A stretch of 13,954 nt of DNA from a bacterium (GTDB taxonomy: Bacteria; Planctomycetota; J058; JAJDCP01), in NCBI GenBank assembly GCA_030428695.1, contig JAUIEM010000268.1, forward strand, positions 1 to 13,954. Direction: 5' to 3'. A program made the translations under genes and the position numbers. Positions 13,732-13,954 of this stretch are shown here, one piece after another (position 1 is the first letter of the stretch; the number at the start of each line of letters is the position of its first letter). Under the pieces are notes generated by a model. The model had not been told where the DNA came from, made no database searches, and was given only the letters and a program-made list of their open reading frames with translations.

Positions 13732-13954
13732 ATGAGCCCGTTTGATTCACCCGGATGCCCGCTGCGGACCCGGATGCCGCAGATCTCTCCCTCGCGACGC
13801 GACCCCGGTGCATCGACCGGGATGAGAGTCCTGAGCATCCTGTTGCTCGTCGTGTTCTGCGCCGCGCCGTCCATCGCCTGTGAACAACCCGCCCTCGAGA
13901 CCATCACCGCCGCCGAGATCCAGGCCCATGTCGACGTCCTGGCAGGACCTGCGA
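13732..13954 (+). CDS. Exported protein, probable M28-type peptidase lipoprotein, 5' end only
   Basis: Seventy-four residues are visible before the window ends. A hydrophobic signal segment (MRVLSILLLVVFCAAPSIA, residues 31-49) is followed by C50, a plausible though non-ideal lipobox (SIAC). Next comes ALETITAAEIQAHVDVLAGPA. The pattern 'ITA..I..HV..LA' just after a signal peptide is how many M28 (aminopeptidase Y/S-like) zinc peptidases begin, but no catalytic residue is in view, so this is an inference. ATG at 13732 has GGAG seven bases upstream, yet it gives an unusual 30-residue polar extension before the signal peptide. ATG at 13822 would give a textbook signal peptide but lacks a clear ribosome-binding site. 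Confidence 0.6.
   Translation, partial: MSPFDSPGCPLRTRMPQISPSRRDPGASTGMRVLSILLLVVFCAAPSIACEQPALETITAAEIQAHVDVLAGPA

Noticed and set aside
1..13954. CRISPR arrays, IS elements, tRNA or rRNA genes, toxin-antitoxin pairs, phage genes
   Set aside because: Looked for by eye on both strands; no direct-repeat arrays, transposase motifs, cloverleaf or rRNA signatures were seen.

Overview
The window is very GC-rich (third codon positions are mostly G or C) and carries ten protein genes, two of them cut by the window edges. No rRNA, tRNA, IS element, integrase or CRISPR array was seen. Three features suggest a deltaproteobacterial or Myxococcota-like Gram-negative: a very large hybrid histidine kinase with a Ser/Thr-kinase-like front end, a secreted metalloprotease with a poly-Gly/Cys/hydrophobic/Arg tail of the MYXO-CTERM kind, and a likely peptidase lipoprotein. 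This assignment is inferred from protein architecture, not from any marker gene.

Left block (1-7641, all minus strand). It reads, in transcription order: cutA (7641-7312), then a 2110-residue hybrid sensor kinase (7328-996), then a response regulator with REC, PAS and GGDEF domains (999-1, cut by the window start). The genes overlap by 17 and 4 bases, so they look like one translationally coupled unit. The kinase carries a Ser/Thr-kinase-like domain, AAA-type ATPase, helical repeat region, GAF, PAS, HisKA, HATPase_c, REC and HPt. Together with the next gene this gives a complete His-Asp-His-Asp phosphorelay that should end in control of cyclic-di-GMP synthesis. The N-terminal kinase domain has lost its key catalytic residues and is probably a pseudokinase.

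Centre (7642-9762). A divergent intergenic region of about 120 bases separates cutA from a plus-strand gene for a Cdc48/p97-like double AAA protein. It holds a sigma70-like promoter with a 17-base perfect dyad in the spacer. In the AAA protein both Walker A lysines are kept, but both Walker B acidic pairs are inverted and both sensor-1 and arginine-finger positions are changed. A strong hairpin (9730-9756) closes this unit, facing a convergent operon.

Right block (9778-12756, minus strand). Three genes form a putative surface/secretion operon: a small two-helix membrane protein with a HAMP-like tail and no output domain, an exported protein of unknown function, and a matrixin-type zinc metalloprotease with regulatory-like and IPT/TIG-like modules and a C-terminal sorting tail.

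Right end (12757-13954, plus strand). After 444 bases of apparently non-coding DNA with a perfect 14-base palindrome upstream of a candidate promoter come a YbjN-like protein and the start of an exported protein. The latter's N-terminus resembles M28 peptidase lipoproteins and is cut by the window end.

The observations most worth a second look are the pseudokinase-headed phosphorelay coupled to a diguanylate cyclase, the doubly degenerate Cdc48-like protein, and the HAMP-only/exported protein/metalloprotease cassette.
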